From NCBI GenBank assembly GCA_937942965.1, contig CALDGN010000234.1, positions 1 through 19,474 on the forward strand: a stretch of DNA of 19,474 nt, in the 5' to 3' direction. Numbering within the stretch: the first letter of the stretch is position 1; every line of letters begins with the position of its first letter. A model generated the notes under the pieces. It saw only the letters and a program-made list of their open reading frames with translations, ran no database searches and was not told where the DNA came from. Shown here piece by piece: positions 7,640-14,177 of the stretch. The position numbers were made by a program, and so were the translations under genes. This DNA comes from an uncultured Acidimicrobiales bacterium. Lineage in GTDB: Bacteria; Actinomycetota; Acidimicrobiia; Acidimicrobiales; UBA10347.

Positions 7640-9139
7640 ATGGCCTCGACGATGCCCCCGCAGCGCAGCCCGTATGCGGAACTCACTGACGACCAGTGCT
7701 ACCGGGCGCTCAAGGCTCGCGATGCCCGGTTCGATGGCGTTTTCATCGTCGGCGTTCGCACGACGGGTATCTACTGTCGGCCATCGTGCCCGACCCCGGT
7801 ACAGCCCTTGCAGCGCAACATCGACTTCTTCAGCACGACGGCAGCAGCCCAACGATCCGGCCTGCGGGCATGCAAGCGCTGCCGTCCCGATGCAGTGCCT
7901 GGTTCGCCCGAATGGTCGCTCCGCGATGACCTGGTCGGACGAGCGATGCGTCTGATCGCCCGGGGGTGGCTCGACACGCACAGCGTCGGTGATCTCGCTC
8001 GCGAGCTTGGCGTGACCGAGCGACACTTGCGTCGTCTCATGATCGACTCGGTCGGAGCTCCACCGCTGAGCATTGCCCGTGCCCAACGGGCACAGACCGC
8101 CCGGGTCCTGATCGAGACGACGCCGATGTCGTTCACTGATGTGGCGTTCGCTTCGGGATTCTCCAGCCTCCGCCAGTTCAACGACACGGTGCGGGCGGTC
8201 TTCGATGCGACGCCAACCAAGCTGCGAGCTGGCACCGGCAGCCGTCGTTCCGACGGGGCGGCTCCGTCAGGGTCGCACACTGGCCAGCTCTCGATACGGC
8301 TGCCGCATCGCCACCCGTTAGCTGCCGCTCACCTGATCCCGTGGTGGTCGAAGCGCACGGTCGCTGGTGTCGCTGATGTCGACGTCGAAACCGGCGTGAT
8401 CCGCACGGCGCTCCGGCTGCCTCGAGGCACCGGCATCGCGCAGTTGACTATCGGATCACACGAATGGGTGCAAGCCGATCTGGCCCTCGACGATGTTGCT
8501 GACCTAGCTCCTGCGGTCGCCCAGTGTCGAGCGATGCTCGACCTCGACGCTGACCCGGAGCAGATCGATGCGACCCTCCGCACGCTTCCTGCGATTCGTC
8601 CCTATGTCGAAGCGTTGCCGGGTCTTCGCTCGCCTGGTTCCGTTGACGGTTTTGCGACCGCTGTGTTTGCCGTCCTCGGACAACAGCGAAGCGTCGCCGC
8701 AGCGAGAACGATCGCCGGACGCATCGTCGAACGTGTCGACGGTCCCGTCGGCTCAGAGTTGCGCCCGTTTCCGACTGCGGAAGCCCTCGCCGCGGCCGAC
8801 CTCGACGGGCTCGGACTGAACGGGCGAGCGATCGACACTATCCACGCCGTCGCCGAGCAGTTCTCGGGACGGGTCGACGAACTCGCACCTGGCGGCGATC
8901 AGCAGGGCATCACCGAAGAACTGGTCGCCATCAAAGGCATCGGCCCGTGGACGGCGAACTACATCGCCATGCGGGTCTTCTCCGATCCCGATGTGTTCTT
9001 GGGCGGCGACCTGATCGCAGAGCGGGCCGCGCTCGGCCTCGGCATTGACGAGGCCGCGTTGAACTCCGTTCGACCGTGGCGCAGCTACCTGACCCATCAC
9101 CTGTGGGCGGCATCTGCGTCCCTGAAAGGAACCTCATGA
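7640..9139 (+). CDS. alkA: Ada-AlkA fusion: methyl-responsive activator and 3-methyladenine DNA glycosylase
   Basis: A 499-residue fusion. Residues about 10-92 are the Ada N-terminal zinc domain with Cys46, Cys50, Cys78 and Cys81 (GIYCRPSC, ACKRC). Cys46 aligns with the methylphosphotriester acceptor Cys38 of E. coli Ada. Residues about 95-197 are an AraC-type helix-turn-helix (SVGDLARELGVTERHLRRLM, then FSSLRQFNDTVRAVF). Residues about 215-300 resemble the AlkA N-terminal domain and 335-495 the HhH-GPD glycosylase, with hairpin IKGIGPWTANYIAMR (431-445) and likely catalytic Asp457 in FLGGDLIA. It should sense methylated backbone phosphates, activate transcription, and excise alkylated bases. 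From memory this is the domain order of Mycobacterium tuberculosis Rv1317c, which also adjoins ogt. Start ATG has AGGA 7 nt upstream. Autoregulation is expected but I see no clear operator. Confidence 0.95.
   Translation: MASTMPPQRSPYAELTDDQCYRALKARDARFDGVFIVGVRTTGIYCRPSCPTPVQPLQRNIDFFSTTAAAQRSGLRACKRCRPDAVPGSPEWSLRDDLVGRAMRLIARGWLDTHSVGDLARELGVTERHLRRLMIDSVGAPPLSIARAQRAQTARVLIETTPMSFTDVAFASGFSSLRQFNDTVRAVFDATPTKLRAGTGSRRSDGAAPSGSHTGQLSIRLPHRHPLAAAHLIPWWSKRTVAGVADVDVETGVIRTALRLPRGTGIAQLTIGSHEWVQADLALDDVADLAPAVAQCRAMLDLDADPEQIDATLRTLPAIRPYVEALPGLRSPGSVDGFATAVFAVLGQQRSVAAARTIAGRIVERVDGPVGSELRPFPTAEALAAADLDGLGLNGRAIDTIHAVAEQFSGRVDELAPGGDQQGITEELVAIKGIGPWTANYIAMRVFSDPDVFLGGDLIAERAALGLGIDEAALNSVRPWRSYLTHHLWAASASLKGTS
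9124..9130 (+). promoter_or_regulatory. Ribosome binding site for ogt
   Basis: GAAAGGA, 5 nt before the ATG at 9136 and inside the end of the upstream gene. It supports the ATGA-overlap start over the in-frame GTG at 9076. Confidence 0.8.
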
Positions 9140-9630
9140 CGTTGTCGACCTTGACCTATGACTCGCCGGTCGGACCCCTCGGACTGGTTGCTGACGACGA
9201 GGCACTCGTCGCCGTGCTCTGGCCGACCGAAGCCGATGGCCGAGTTCGCCTCAGCGAGGAACCCACCACCGACGCCGATCATCCCGTGCTCACGATGACC
9301 GCAGCGCAGCTCGACGAGTACTTCGCTGGCACCCGGCGCACATTCGACTTGCCGCTCGCCCCGTCCGGTACTGAGTTCCAGCGCCAGGTCTGGTGGTCGC
9401 TGGCCGAGATCCCGTTCGGTGAGACCTCGACCTATGGCAAACAGGCCGCAGCGATCGGACGCCCAGCGGCCGTGCGTGCGGTTGGCGCAGCGAATGGTCG
9501 CAACCCACTCTCGATCGTGTTGCCGTGTCATCGAATCGTCGGCGCTGACGGCAAGCTCACTGGCTTCGCGGGCGGCCTCGATACGAAACGGTGGCTCCTC
9601 GACCACGAGGCATCGATCGCGACGGATTAG
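9136..9630 (+). CDS. ogt: Methylated-DNA-[protein]-cysteine S-methyltransferase
   Basis: A 164-residue suicide repair protein that transfers methyl groups from O6-methylguanine (and O4-methylthymine) to its own cysteine. The active site is Cys131 in VLPCHRIVG. The Arg-finger/helix-turn-helix region (AVRAVGAANGRNPLSI, about 111-126) and the TYGKQAAAIGRP segment are typical, as is the C-terminal GFAGGLDTKRWLLDHE. The length fits Ogt-type enzymes. Its ATG overlaps the TGA of the Ada-AlkA gene by 4 bp, giving translational coupling. Together the two genes supply the functions that E. coli Ada combines in one chain, plus a glycosylase. Induction by alkylating agents is the expected regulation, from the family and not from a visible site. 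Confidence 0.96.
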   Translation: MTLSTLTYDSPVGPLGLVADDEALVAVLWPTEADGRVRLSEEPTTDADHPVLTMTAAQLDEYFAGTRRTFDLPLAPSGTEFQRQVWWSLAEIPFGETSTYGKQAAAIGRPAAVRAVGAANGRNPLSIVLPCHRIVGADGKLTGFAGGLDTKRWLLDHEASIATD

Positions 9631-9649
9631 CGTCGCCACAACACGATCG

Positions 9650-9656
9650 AAGGGGA
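9650..9656 (+). promoter_or_regulatory. Ribosome binding site deciding the nitroreductase start
   Basis: AAGGGGA, 5 nt before GTG at 9662. It favours this start over the ATG at 9701, which would remove the N-terminal helix. Confidence 0.7.
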
Positions 9657-9661
9657 ATCCC

Positions 9662-10294
9662 GTGGGTGAGAGTCTTGGCCTGAGCGCCGAAGAAGTCCTG
9701 ATGACGACGCGTTCTGTGCGCAAACGTCTCGACCTGGAACGCCCTGTGAGCCGGGAAACGATCCGAGACTGCATCGAAATGGCGCACCAAGCACCGACCG
9801 GTTCCAATGCTCAGGGTTGGTCGTGGATGATCGTCGACGACCCCGACAAGAAGAAGGTCATCGCCGATCACTACCGCGATATCTACTGGCCGTACCGCGA
9901 CCAAAAGACGAAGTTGGGCGGCGATGCACAGTCCACCCGTATCAGTGACTCTGCAAACCATCTCGCCGAGAACCTCGACCAAGTCCCTGCGATGGTGATC
10001 CCGCTGCATGCAGGCCGACTAGAAGGCGCTGACACCTTCCGTCAGGCTTCGGCGTGGGGCTCGATCCTGCCGGCGGTGTGGAGCTTCATGATGGCGTTGC
10101 GCTCGAAGGGGCTCGGTTCCGCCTGGACCACGCTGCATCTTCCTCGGGAGAAGGAAGTCGCCGACCTGTTGGGCATCGACTACGACAACTGGACCCAGGC
10201 TGGCCTGTTCCCCGTGGCCTACACGGTGGGCACCGAGTTCAAGCACGCCAAGCGTCGGCCCGTCGACGAGTTCGTCCACTGGAACGAGTGGTAG
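9662..10294 (+). CDS. Nitroreductase-family flavoprotein (Rv3368c-like)
   Basis: A 210-residue FMN-dependent NAD(P)H oxidoreductase of the nitroreductase fold, starting at GTG. FMN-contact signatures are TTRSVRKRLD (about 15-24), QAPTGSNAQGW (about 43-53), GLGSAWTTLHL (about 150-160) and the C-terminal KHAKRRP (194-200). From memory, many segments (EVLxTTRSVRKRLD, LQAPTGSN, FPAVWSF, GLGSxWTTLHL, HWNxW at the end) match mycobacterial Rv3368c closely. The natural substrate is unknown; related enzymes reduce quinones, nitro compounds or enones. It lies 31 bp after ogt on the same strand and is probably in the same operon, perhaps handling reactive electrophiles. The gene ends in two in-frame stops, TAGTAG. 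Confidence 0.9.
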   Translation: MGESLGLSAEEVLMTTRSVRKRLDLERPVSRETIRDCIEMAHQAPTGSNAQGWSWMIVDDPDKKKVIADHYRDIYWPYRDQKTKLGGDAQSTRISDSANHLAENLDQVPAMVIPLHAGRLEGADTFRQASAWGSILPAVWSFMMALRSKGLGSAWTTLHLPREKEVADLLGIDYDNWTQAGLFPVAYTVGTEFKHAKRRPVDEFVHWNEW

Positions 10295-10338
10295 TAGTCG
10301 CTGCCTGCCCGGCCGGTCCGCGTGGTCTGACGCAGCAC

Positions 10339-10344
10339 TAGCCT
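10339..10344 (+). promoter_or_regulatory. Putative -10 element for a leaderless oxygenase transcript
   Basis: TAGCCT with exactly 6 nt before the GTG start, and no ribosome binding site. It fits the TANNNT consensus and would place the transcription start on the start codon. No convincing -35 is visible. Confidence 0.5.
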
Positions 10345-10350
10345 CGAGCC

Positions 10351-11421
10351 GTGCCGACCCGAATCTCGCGCGACCGCTCGCTACCGCTTGACCTGTTCGC
10401 CGATGAGGCGGTCTTCGACCTTGAGCTGCGCCAGATCTGGCAACAGGACTGGGTCTTCGCCGGACCGCTCGACGCGGTTGCCGAACGTGGCGACTACCTG
10501 CCGGTCACGATCGGCACCCAGCCGGTGATCTTGGTGCGAGACAGCGACCTGGTCGTGCGCGCCTTGGCCAACGTCTGTTCGCATCGCGGCATGCCATTGG
10601 TCGATGGGCCTGGGAACGCGGCACGCTTCCCGTGCCCGTATCACGCCTGGACCTACGCGAACGATGGCGAGCTGTTGAGCGTTCCGTACACGATGCCCGA
10701 CGAAGTCGACAAGACATCGCACGGCCTTGAGCAGTTCCGGTGCGAGGTCTGGCACGGGCTCGTCTTCGTCAGCTTGAACCCCGACGTCGAACCGCTCGCC
10801 GATCGGCTACGTGTGCTCGAGCCCTATGTGCGGCCGCTCGCGATCGACCGCTTACACCACGATCTCGCCGGCATCGGCGCCGAGGTGTGGAACGCGAACT
10901 GGAAGGCCGTGTTCGCAAATGCGGTCGACTCGTACAGCCACTTCCGCGTGCATCCCGAAACGATCGAACCGTTCAGCCCAACCGACGCCAGCTACTACCT
11001 CGCGGGCTCGGCTCGCGGCAGTGTGACTGGCGGCGAGTCGCTTGAGCGAGCCGATCACATCGTCGTCGCTCTGCCACCGTCCTTCGTCGCCGTGGTCTAC
11101 CCCGACGCGATGTTGTGGCAAGCGTTCTCGCCGCTGTCGGTCGATCGCACCGACGTCAGAATCGGGCTGGCGGGAGAGCAGCCTGCCGACGGTCGTGCGG
11201 TCAATCTGCCCGGCTGGGACGCCGCGTTCGTCGACGAGGATCGAGCGGTGGTCGAGCGCTTGCAAACAAACGCTCGTGTTCGCTCACGCCCGGGAGCGCT
11301 GACCTCGTTGGAGCGACCGCTCGGCGACTTCCACGACTACCTCCGTTGGCGCCTCACCGATGCGGAGCCCGCTGCCCCGTACATCGCGGCCGCACCGGGG
11401 GAGCGACCCGAGGACCTCTAA
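10351..11421 (+). CDS. Rieske non-heme iron oxygenase, alpha-subunit type
   Basis: A 356-residue protein with an N-terminal Rieske [2Fe-2S] domain: Cys76-x-His78 (CSHRG) and Cys95-x2-His98 (CPYH), spaced 16 residues, with the usual AW(T)Y after. The C-terminal half is the mononuclear-iron catalytic domain (NWKAVFANAVDSY, about 183-195, through ERPLGDFHDYLRWRL, about 321-335). The electron-relay Asp is Asp193. The usual ligand pattern is Y-H-x4-H, but here the sequence is Y-S-H-F-R-V-H, so the first His is at 197 instead of 196 (second His201). The cluster has no reductase or ferredoxin gene nearby, so electrons must come from elsewhere. Substrate unknown; ring-hydroxylating, demethylating and quaternary-amine-type relatives are all possible. 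GTG start, likely leaderless. Confidence 0.88.
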   Translation: MPTRISRDRSLPLDLFADEAVFDLELRQIWQQDWVFAGPLDAVAERGDYLPVTIGTQPVILVRDSDLVVRALANVCSHRGMPLVDGPGNAARFPCPYHAWTYANDGELLSVPYTMPDEVDKTSHGLEQFRCEVWHGLVFVSLNPDVEPLADRLRVLEPYVRPLAIDRLHHDLAGIGAEVWNANWKAVFANAVDSYSHFRVHPETIEPFSPTDASYYLAGSARGSVTGGESLERADHIVVALPPSFVAVVYPDAMLWQAFSPLSVDRTDVRIGLAGEQPADGRAVNLPGWDAAFVDEDRAVVERLQTNARVRSRPGALTSLERPLGDFHDYLRWRLTDAEPAAPYIAAAPGERPEDL

Positions 11422-11452
11422 GCCCTCGCTGTTGCTCCCGGCAGGGGACATC

Positions 11453-11458
11453 TAGAGT
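11453..11458 (+). promoter_or_regulatory. Putative -10 element for a leaderless split-barrel transcript
   Basis: TAGAGT followed by 6 nt and ATG at 11465. A weak -35-like TTGCTC lies at 11432-11437, 15 nt upstream. The only purine-rich ribosome-site candidate (AGGGGA) is too far from the start to be typical. Confidence 0.55.
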
Positions 11459-11464
11459 GACGCC

Positions 11465-11803
11465 ATGAGCGTCAAAGTCGACCTTGCTGAACTCGCCGAC
11501 CATGTCACCTCGCGTGGTGCTGGCTTCTTGGTCACGACTGGCCCGGATGGTCGCCCGCACACGACTCAGGTGATGTTCACCATCGACGGCCAGACGCTGC
11601 GGGCGCCCGCTGGTCGCAAGACGTGTCGCAATATCGAAGCCCAGCCGCTGGTGGCGCTGCTGTGGCCGCCAGCCAACGCCGATGACTACAACCTGATCAT
11701 CGACGGCACCGCAGCTGCGGTCGAGGTTGACGAAGATGGCAAGGGCTACGCCCAGATCGAAGCGACCCACGCCATCCTCCACCGCAACGCCCAAGCCTCA
11801 TAG
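11465..11803 (+). CDS. Pyridoxamine 5'-phosphate oxidase-like split-barrel flavoprotein
   Basis: A 112-residue small protein of the FMN/F420-binding split-barrel superfamily. The core reads FLVTTGPDGRPHTTQVMFTIDGQTLRA in two strands (about 21-47, split here by the DGRPH turn), then RKTCRNIEAQPLVALLWPP (about 51-69) and a late strand LIIDGTAAAVEV. These are the usual cofactor-contact regions of pyridoxamine-phosphate-oxidase-like proteins. Whether it binds FMN, F420 or heme cannot be told from sequence, and the physiological role is unknown. It is short, with a single barrel domain, so it probably works as a dimer. It appears to have its own leaderless promoter although it lies only 43 bp after the oxygenase gene. 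Confidence 0.85.
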   Translation: MSVKVDLAELADHVTSRGAGFLVTTGPDGRPHTTQVMFTIDGQTLRAPAGRKTCRNIEAQPLVALLWPPANADDYNLIIDGTAAAVEVDEDGKGYAQIEATHAILHRNAQAS

Positions 11804-11814
11804 CGAGGAAGGCG

Positions 11815-11837
11815 GACTACCCGACTACCCGGCTACC
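11815..11837. repeat. Three-copy 8-bp repeat placing stop codons in all minus-strand frames
   Basis: GACTACC at 11815 and 11823 and GGCTACC at 11831, with an 8-bp period. On the minus strand each unit holds a TAG. The 8-bp step puts these in three different frames directly at and after the serine hydrolase stop. Confidence 0.6.
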
Positions 11838-13038
11838 CCAGGGCTTGGTAGACGGCGCTGCGAAGTTCGCGGCGAATCGGGTAGGTGCTCGACGGCAGTA
11901 GCTGGGTCATGAAGATCGCAGTGAGTCCTTCGACCGGGTCGATCCAGAACGCGGTGCTGGCGGCGCCGCCCCACGCGAACTCGCCGGGTGAGCAGACGTT
12001 GCCGTTGGCCGCTGGATCCTCGACGACCGAGAAGCCGAGTCCGAAGCCCATGCCGTCCATGGCGACCTCGGCAAAGAGCGATTGGCCGAGTTCGTTGAGG
12101 AGCTTGCCGCCGGGCAGGTGGTTCAGCGTCATGTATTCGAGCGTGCGTCGACCGATGATGCGGTTGCCATTGCCGACACCCTCGGCGAGCAGCATCGAAC
12201 AGAACTTCTGATAGTCGCCGATGGTCGAGACCAGCCCGCCGCCACCAGACAAGAACGCGGGCGGTTGCAGGTAGGCGCTCGAGGTGTAGTCGTCGATCCG
12301 CAACATGGTGCCGTCGCCGCTGGGATTCGGAATGTAGAGCGAGGTGAATCGGTCAGCAGCGGGCTCGGGCACGCTGAAGCCGGTCTCGAACATCTCCAGC
12401 GGTTCGAAGAGCCGTTCGGACAACGCCTGAGCGAGGGTCTGGCCGGTGATGGCCTCGATGACGGCGCCACAGACGTCGGTCGACATCGAGTAGTTCCAGG
12501 AGGTACCGGGATCGAACAGCAGCGGCTGCGCGCCGAGGCGGCGGATGGCCTCGGCCAGGCTGTAGTCCGCGACCACAAAGTCGCCCAGGTTCTGTTCGCG
12601 ATAGCGAGCATCGAGCGGGGTTTGGCGGAAGAAGCCGTACGTCAGACCCGAGGCGTGGGTCAGCAGATCGCGAATCGTGATCGAACGCATCGCTGGCCGC
12701 GTGATGGGCGCCTGATCACTGCCGCCGATCATGACCTGGGGGTTCGCCAAGTCGGGTAGGAACTTCTCGACCGGGTCTTCGAGCAGGAAGCGGCCCTCTT
12801 CGAAGAGTTGCATGAGCACGATCGAGGTGATCGGCTTCGTCATCGAATAGATGCGAAAGATCGTGTCCATGTCGACGGGCTTCTGGGTCTCGACGTCGGC
12901 GTGTCCATACGCGTCGCTGTAGACGACGCCGTCGCGGTCGGCGATCTGGACGATGGCGTTGGGCATACGGCCTTCGTCGACGTAGCGGCGTCCGACGGCG
13001 CCGATGCGGTCGAGTCGTGACGGGTCGAAGTTCGCCAT
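11833..13038 (-). CDS. Serine hydrolase, beta-lactamase/family VIII esterase type
   Basis: A 401-residue cytoplasmic protein with no signal peptide. The class-C beta-lactamase fold motifs are the nucleophile motif S65-M-T-K68 (FRIYSMTKPI), the Tyr motif at Tyr183 (WNYSMSTDVCG), and a C-terminal WGGAASTAFWIDP (about 356-368) in place of the lactamase KTG. This combination is typical of family VIII carboxylesterases and related hydrolases, so an esterase or amidase is more likely than a penicillin-degrading enzyme. ATG at 13038 is preceded by GAAAGG with 7-nt spacing. An in-frame extension up to 13347 runs over the divergent gene and looks unlike protein, so I exclude it. The substrate is unknown. 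It is convergent with the split-barrel gene, with 29 bp between the stops. Confidence 0.92.
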   Translation of the reverse strand: MANFDPSRLDRIGAVGRRYVDEGRMPNAIVQIADRDGVVYSDAYGHADVETQKPVDMDTIFRIYSMTKPITSIVLMQLFEEGRFLLEDPVEKFLPDLANPQVMIGGSDQAPITRPAMRSITIRDLLTHASGLTYGFFRQTPLDARYREQNLGDFVVADYSLAEAIRRLGAQPLLFDPGTSWNYSMSTDVCGAVIEAITGQTLAQALSERLFEPLEMFETGFSVPEPAADRFTSLYIPNPSGDGTMLRIDDYTSSAYLQPPAFLSGGGGLVSTIGDYQKFCSMLLAEGVGNGNRIIGRRTLEYMTLNHLPGGKLLNELGQSLFAEVAMDGMGFGLGFSVVEDPAANGNVCSPGEFAWGGAASTAFWIDPVEGLTAIFMTQLLPSSTYPIRRELRSAVYQALG

Positions 13039-13045
13039 GGCGGTG

Positions 13046-13051
13046 CCTTTC
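13046..13051 (-). promoter_or_regulatory. Ribosome binding site fixing the serine hydrolase start
   Basis: On the minus strand this reads GAAAGG, 7 nt before ATG at 13038. It rules out the long upstream in-frame extension. Confidence 0.8.
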
Positions 13052-13173
13052 GTGGAGGGCCAGGTGCGACTGCATCGTGCCACACCCGGGGTTGTGATCC
13101 GAGCGTGCCCGATCGGCAATTCCGGGGTTGGTACTGTCGAGTCTCGAATGGGGACCTGGATGAGGCGTTGCGT

Positions 13174-14172
13174 ATGACCGCACGAGTCGGAGTGATTGTC
13201 AACGCGCGGGCGGGCAAGGATCTGCGACGTCTCGTCGCACACGCAGCAGCCCCGAATGACGCGACGCGTATCGCGGATCTGCGCCGCATCATCTCTGGCG
13301 CCCACGGCGCTGGCGCCGACGAAGTAGTTGTCGCCGTCGATGCGCACGGCCTGGTCGAACGAGCGGTGGCCGGAATCGACGCACCGGTCGAGCTACTCGA
13401 CGTTGCGACCGACGGCACGGCGAACGACACGGTCCGGGCTGCAGAGCGCATGCGCGACGCTGCGGTCGGTGCACTTGTGGTGTCGGGCGGCGACGGAACC
13501 CACCGCGACGTTGCTCGAGGTTGGCGCGACGCCCCAATGGTCGCTCGCGCCGCAGGCACGAACAATGCGTTCCCGCAGGCCATCGATCCGACCATCGCTG
13601 GCATGGCTGCCGGTCTGGTCGTGAGCAGCGCTCAGCCGCTCGAAGATTTCACGGCCTATCGGTCGTTGGTGATCGACATCGACATTGAAGGCGCCGCCCA
13701 CGATCTGGCGCTGGTCAACGTTGCGGTCGTCCGCGATGACTTCGCCGGGTCGGGAAGCTTGTGGCGCATCGACGGCGTCGACGAGGTCTTCGCTGCTATT
13801 GCGGAACCGTGGACGATCGGCCCTTCGGCGCTTGCGGGTGTGGTCGCTCCGACCAGTCGCAGCGATGACCGTGGTGTCTTGCTCGACCTCGATGTCGATG
13901 CACCACAGCGGATCACGGCTCCCCTCGCTCCGGGACGCTTTGTCGACGCGGGCCTGCGATCCGTCTCGGTCGTCGAAGCTGGCCAGCCGGTCGCTGTCCG
14001 CGGTCCGGCTCGCTTTGCCGTCGACGGCGAACTCGGCGGCGGGCTGCGCAGCGAAGAGTGGGCGTCGATGACGATTCGCCGCGATGGCCCCCACATCATC
14101 GATATACGGCGCACGTTCTCCATCGCGGTTCGCCAAGGCCGCTTCTACACCGATCCATCTCGCACGGACTGA
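13174..14172 (+). CDS. acoX: AcoX-type protein (ATP-NAD kinase-like fold)
   Basis: A 332-residue protein of the NAD-kinase/diacylglycerol-kinase-like superfamily. Hallmarks are the N-terminal strand ARVGVIVNARAGKDLRRLVA (about 3-22), the nucleotide-binding VVSGGDGTHRDVA (about 102-114), and GTNNAFP (128-134) followed by AGMAAGL. This set matches AcoX, encoded in bacterial acetoin-dehydrogenase operons; its biochemical role there is not established. Finding an E2 gene 5 nt downstream supports the assignment. ATG at 13174 has GAGG 8 nt upstream; a GTG at 13105 would add 23 residues without a better site. A TACTGT hexamer at 13132-13137 could be its -10. It is divergent from the serine hydrolase gene (135 bp between starts). 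Confidence 0.8.
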   Translation: MTARVGVIVNARAGKDLRRLVAHAAAPNDATRIADLRRIISGAHGAGADEVVVAVDAHGLVERAVAGIDAPVELLDVATDGTANDTVRAAERMRDAAVGALVVSGGDGTHRDVARGWRDAPMVARAAGTNNAFPQAIDPTIAGMAAGLVVSSAQPLEDFTAYRSLVIDIDIEGAAHDLALVNVAVVRDDFAGSGSLWRIDGVDEVFAAIAEPWTIGPSALAGVVAPTSRSDDRGVLLDLDVDAPQRITAPLAPGRFVDAGLRSVSVVEAGQPVAVRGPARFAVDGELGGGLRSEEWASMTIRRDGPHIIDIRRTFSIAVRQGRFYTDPSRTD

Positions 14173-14177
14173 AGGCC

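Noticed and set aside
13039..13347. N-terminal extension of the serine hydrolase
   Set aside because: It overlaps the divergent acoX gene, and a good ribosome site sits directly before ATG at 13038.
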